DNA from: Fen-1254 sp963769605
GTDB lineage: Bacteria > Bacteroidota > Ignavibacteria > UBA10030
Length of the DNA stretch: 64,000 bases
Assembly: GCA_963769605.1 (NCBI GenBank)
Contig: CAVYML010000009.1
Span: 124,001-188,000, forward strand
Reading direction: 5' to 3'
The notes below the pieces were generated by a model. The model worked only from the letters and a program-made list of their open reading frames with translations, was not told the DNA's origin and did no database searches. The position numbers were made by a program, and so were the translations under genes. Within the stretch, counting starts at the first letter, position 1. Every line of letters starts with the position of its first letter. Shown here piece after piece: positions 60,328 to 64,000 of the stretch.

Positions 60328-63300
60328 GTGGCTAAGTATTTTCGCATTACATATTACTTCGGAGGAATCTTCCTTTTCCTCATTCTGACTTTTGTCGGAT
60401 TCACTCAGACGCGTGCATTTAAATCGTTTCTCCGGACTTTTATCCTCAATCATGCAAGCAGCGTGATTACCGGCTCTCTCCAGATCGGTCAGATCGACGG
60501 CAATCTTGCGACCGGCCTTATTCTCCACGACGTCATCATCTCCGAATCGGGGCAGCAGGTGCTTGCAGCTTCGCGTATCGAAGTACGTTATGATCCCGTA
60601 GCATTCTTTCTGAAACGCGTCGCAATAAGCCATGCGACGATCGTCAATCCCGACATCCATATCTGGCGCACGAAAAGCGGACTCTTTAACATCGATCGGC
60701 TCTTTGTTAAAACCAATCCGGATACGACACCTTCTGCTTGGACTATCGATATTAAAAACATCGAACTGACCAATGCCCGGCTTGAGTTCATAGATTCTCT
60801 AAGACTCTCCTGGCGCGAATCCGGCATTACGGAATATCCACCGGCCGGTGTCATCGATTACGCACGCGTGAGATTAGATTCCGTCCAACTGAACGCTTCT
60901 CTCTTACTAAAGCCCGGCTCTGTGAAAGCGCGAATACGTCTTTTCAGCTTTCATTCTCCCGTTCCGGAGTTTACACTCACAGATCTGCGCGGAGATTTTC
61001 TCTTAACAAAGAGTGAAGCTTCCATACGAAATCTTTTTATCAATACAAAGAATACGCATCTCCGGCTCGGAGCATCGGTTAAAAATATCGACCTTGCTTC
61101 TCTTGGCAATCTTCGGGAACTTGAAAAAACACCGGTCGATCTTCACCTGACTGCCGATCCCATCGATACGCATGAATTAAAACAATTCCTTTTCCCATGG
61201 ATCGATTTTCTGGATAATGCTCTTTCATTTCAGATCGATTGTTCAGGAAAATTCAGCGCACTGTCAGTTGAGCAGGTCCATCTCCATACCGACAAAACCG
61301 ATATCCGGATAAAAGGTGAAATTAACAATCTGCACATACCGGAACACCTGGAACTTCATTTGAATGCAGATAATGCTGTTCTCCATACCGAAGACATCAA
61401 GAGACTCGTTCCCGGCCTGCACTTTCCCGATCTGACGTATCTCGGCAAAGTTTCAACGTCATTTGAATTTAACGGACGGCCTGCCGATTTCCATGCAGTA
61501 ATTAATGCGTCAACTGCTGTCGGAGATGTAACCGGGGATGCTAAACTTAATTTTACACGGGGAAATTTTACATACGACGGAGTCTTTAATGGTGCACATA
61601 TCGCGCTTGGAACAATCATCGATGCAAAAAATATTTCCAGCGACATCAATGCCAGGATAACCGTGAACGGCGAGGGGACAGATCCGCAGACAATGACGGG
61701 AGTGGCAAAACTGGAAATCGATTCTTCCCTGTTCAACGGCCTGCATTGTGAAAAAACCGTTTGTGTAGCGAATATCGCCGACGGGCTCTTGCGATCCCGA
61801 TTGACCGCTGCGATTGGCAGCGGAAACTATGAACTTTCCGCTACTGCCCAGTTTCAGGAAAACAGCGCCGTTCATTACGGCATGAAAGGACGAGTCATAT
61901 CACTCGACCTCGGCGAAATACTCCAGGATCATTCTTTTAACAGCGATCTGTCATTTCAAATAAGTGAAGACGGCACGTCGGCTCCTCATCTTCAACGCGA
62001 TTCCTTGCGCGTCGATTTCCTTCGTTCATCTTTTAAAGAGAGACAATTCGACTCGGGGAATCTCAGCGTCCTTTTCGGAAATGTGGATAACGCGTATCAA
62101 CATTTGAGATTGAACTCCGATATTGCAGATCTTTCTCTCAACGGACAATTCTCGCTTGCTTCTCTTATCGAAGCCTGCACTAACGCAGGAAAATTAGTCG
62201 GTCAATATTTTTCCTATCGAGTCCAAACACTGGATTCTCTTCGAGCCAAAACGAGCATCCGGAATTCCCGCATATTGACCCCGGCCGTCACAGCCCTTTC
62301 CGCTCCGATCAACGCGCAATTCAACCTCGTATGGAGAAACCTCTCGCCGCTCGGATGGGTTCTTGACGTACCCATGGAAGGAGATTTGTCCGTAAAAGGA
62401 ACTCTCACTGCAGTCGGCGATCGCTATGATTGCAGCGGGCATATTGCCGCGAATGAGTTCGGAGGTCGTTTTTCGGATGACACGATAAATGCAAACCTTT
62501 TCACCGCGCAATACGATATTGGAAATTTAAACGCCAGAACCTTTTCGCCGCAATGCAGTGTTGTACTTCAGGTTCAGGCTAATAGTCTCCAATACAATAC
62601 ATTTGAATTCGATAGACCGTTGATAGAAATGGCCGTTTCTCCCGATTCGGGACGATTTGCAATTGGAACCCTTATCGATTCGACAACACAAGTCAATCTT
62701 CAGGGTACTTTTACAGAACGCAGCCGGGTTTTGGAATTCGAGATACCTGTCATGCAGATGATATTTGACAGCCTGTATGCGCTTAACAATACACAACCCG
62801 TTCTCTTCACTCTTGGCCAAGACGGCTTTTTTATTCGTTCATGGACGATGGCGCATGATACGGAAGACATACAGCTTGCCGGATTTTTCAATCCCAACGG
62901 CATTTCCGATGCAAGCGTTTCAGTCTCAAGCTTTTCTTTAACAAGCCTCCCGCATGTAGTTCATCGTTTACGTACAGCCGGCTTCAATTACAATGGAACG
63001 GTACGGGCAAGCGGTTCCCTCAAGGGAACATTTGAAGATCCGATCTTCATCGTAGGGCTTGCTGCAGACAATGTCGAAGCAAAAAATATTCGGCTCGGGC
63101 ACATTGAAGCGCGGGCATCCTATTCAAAGCACATGCTTGATCTCCTCGCCTTTTTTGCAAGCAAACCGGAAATCTCCAATGCGGAGCCGGATCTTTTACT
63201 TTCGGGAACAATACCCTACGATCTTTCGCTCCGAAAAGAAAGTCCATTCAAACTTGAAGGACAAATGAACCTTACACTTCGCTCCAAAGGTTTGAGTATG

Positions 63301-64000
63301 ATATTTCTTGCACCGTTTCTTCCGGTCATCGAAGATCTTTCAGGGACATTGCTCTGCGATATGAAAATGAAGGGTACAATCGATATGCCCGAATATGAAG
63401 GAACCATTTCGATTCAAAATGCTGCATTTCTTTTCATACCGCTTCAGCTTCGTTATACTCTTTCCGGCCAGCTCGTCCCCGACGGCATTCGTATGCGGCT
63501 GCAAAATGTTACGATTCGAAACGCGCCGGAAAGCGGAGTATCCGGATCTCAAATGCAGCTTGGCGGTTATTTGACGCTCCACGGACTGTCGTTGAGCGGC
63601 TTCGACTTGACGGCAAACGGGCAGATGCTGATCATGGATGAAGCGCATCGTATTCCGAATCAAAAGTTTTATGGGACTCTCTTTGCCGCGACCGATAAAA
63701 ACGGCGTGCACTGGAAAGGCAATGCTGCACACTCGAATGTCAACGGGCAATTATTCCTCCAGGATGCCGCCATTATCCTTCCGCCTGAACGTGAATCGGA
63801 AGCAGCACGTGTCAGCACGATTGCCGTAACGTTCAAAGATGATACCTCTCGAGTCATAGAAAACCCCTCGGAAATAGTAAAAAATAAATTGCTTAAATCT
63901 CAAAAATTGGCGCTATCCAACGCTTCCAGAACAATCGACGAATCGTTTCTCGATCATATCGACTACGACCTCATTGTCGAAACACAGGGATCTACGACCT
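60328..64000 (+). CDS. TamB/AsmA-like large periplasmic protein, C-terminus beyond the window
   Basis: The frame from GTG 60328 is open to the window edge (at least 1,224 codons); a TAA stands 6 nt before it in frame, so the start cannot be earlier. It begins with one membrane anchor (FGGIFLFLILTFVGFTQTRAF). ITGSLQIGQIDGNLATGLILHDVIIS follows, the conserved opening of TamB/YtfN and AsmA-like proteins, then a very long beta-rich region with repeated short strands (GxLxLxG patterns). TamB-type proteins form a hydrophobic groove bridging inner and outer membranes and move phospholipid or help barrel assembly. Its place after ADP-heptose genes fits an envelope role. Confidence 0.85.
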   Translation, partial: MAKYFRITYYFGGIFLFLILTFVGFTQTRAFKSFLRTFILNHASSVITGSLQIGQIDGNLATGLILHDVIISESGQQVLAASRIEVRYDPVAFFLKRVAISHATIVNPDIHIWRTKSGLFNIDRLFVKTNPDTTPSAWTIDIKNIELTNARLEFIDSLRLSWRESGITEYPPAGVIDYARVRLDSVQLNASLLLKPGSVKARIRLFSFHSPVPEFTLTDLRGDFLLTKSEASIRNLFINTKNTHLRLGASVKNIDLASLGNLRELEKTPVDLHLTADPIDTHELKQFLFPWIDFLDNALSFQIDCSGKFSALSVEQVHLHTDKTDIRIKGEINNLHIPEHLELHLNADNAVLHTEDIKRLVPGLHFPDLTYLGKVSTSFEFNGRPADFHAVINASTAVGDVTGDAKLNFTRGNFTYDGVFNGAHIALGTIIDAKNISSDINARITVNGEGTDPQTMTGVAKLEIDSSLFNGLHCEKTVCVANIADGLLRSRLTAAIGSGNYELSATAQFQENSAVHYGMKGRVISLDLGEILQDHSFNSDLSFQISEDGTSAPHLQRDSLRVDFLRSSFKERQFDSGNLSVLFGNVDNAYQHLRLNSDIADLSLNGQFSLASLIEACTNAGKLVGQYFSYRVQTLDSLRAKTSIRNSRILTPAVTALSAPINAQFNLVWRNLSPLGWVLDVPMEGDLSVKGTLTAVGDRYDCSGHIAANEFGGRFSDDTINANLFTAQYDIGNLNARTFSPQCSVVLQVQANSLQYNTFEFDRPLIEMAVSPDSGRFAIGTLIDSTTQVNLQGTFTERSRVLEFEIPVMQMIFDSLYALNNTQPVLFTLGQDGFFIRSWTMAHDTEDIQLAGFFNPNGISDASVSVSSFSLTSLPHVVHRLRTAGFNYNGTVRASGSLKGTFEDPIFIVGLAADNVEAKNIRLGHIEARASYSKHMLDLLAFFASKPEISNAEPDLLLSGTIPYDLSLRKESPFKLEGQMNLTLRSKGLSMIFLAPFLPVIEDLSGTLLCDMKMKGTIDMPEYEGTISIQNAAFLFIPLQLRYTLSGQLVPDGIRMRLQNVTIRNAPESGVSGSQMQLGGYLTLHGLSLSGFDLTANGQMLIMDEAHRIPNQKFYGTLFAATDKNGVHWKGNAAHSNVNGQLFLQDAAIILPPERESEAARVSTIAVTFKDDTSRVIENPSEIVKNKLLKSQKLALSNASRTIDESFLDHIDYDLIVETQGSTT

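Overview
The window reads as a chromosomal contig from a member of the Bacteroidota/Chlorobiota (FCB) group, most like Ignavibacteria or a related lineage. The signs are C-terminal type IX secretion sorting domains of the QNYPNPFNPST kind, a PorV/PorQ-type outer-membrane protein, a succinate dehydrogenase with a single b558-type membrane subunit, a Y_Y_Y/beta-propeller histidine kinase, separate heptose kinase and adenylyltransferase genes, and a TamB-like protein (so a diderm with an outer membrane). The genus cannot be named from the sequence alone.

Layout. 1-8.4 kb: end of an AGE-family epimerase, an AMMECR1-Memo-DUF2520-nucleotidyltransferase run, glyS, a secreted TPR protein, a frameshifted ZIP transporter and the PorQ-like protein. 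8.4-16.8 kb (minus strand): sdhCAB, a phosphatase, a FadR-like TetR regulator, then ftsX-pheA-recR-ybaB. 16.8-23.4 kb is a decayed accessory stretch. It holds an intact tRNA-Asn flanked by two rearranged tRNA-Asn copies, a GIY-YIG gene and its remnant, DinB, a lipoprotein pseudogene broken into three frames, a lipoprotein, an orphan T9SS sorting domain cut by an IS4-family element, and about 1 kb with no gene.

23.4-44.9 kb: a YebC regulator, then a co-directional minus-strand surface locus. In transcription order it runs: propeller histidine kinase, NarL-type regulator, stand-alone receiver with its conserved Lys replaced, 1,660-residue repeat protein, two smaller DUF11 proteins, a 1,774-residue DUF11 protein with two OmpA domains, and a 1,031-residue predicted outer-membrane barrel. 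This is the best candidate for a poorly described system: a regulated set of giant surface proteins with a dedicated barrel and peptidoglycan anchor.

45-58.6 kb (minus strand): translation and division housekeeping, tRNA-Val-thrS-infC-rpmI-rplT-pheS-[R-M system]-pheT-zapB-like-zapA-6S RNA-rny-coaE-argD. A methyltransferase/endonuclease pair sits between pheS and pheT, and infC appears to start with ATT. 58.8-64 kb (plus strand): heptose kinase, heptose-1-phosphate adenylyltransferase and a TamB/AsmA-like gene running off the end.

Two genome-wide habits show. First, intergenic arrays with a strict 7-bp period (three loci), in which the unit sequence changes while the phase is kept. Second, a family of palindromes related to GGAGCCCATCT-AAA-AGATGGACTCC, found mostly just after stop codons. 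Several single-base frameshifts (ZIP, transposase, rny) could be real or could be indel errors in the assembly.
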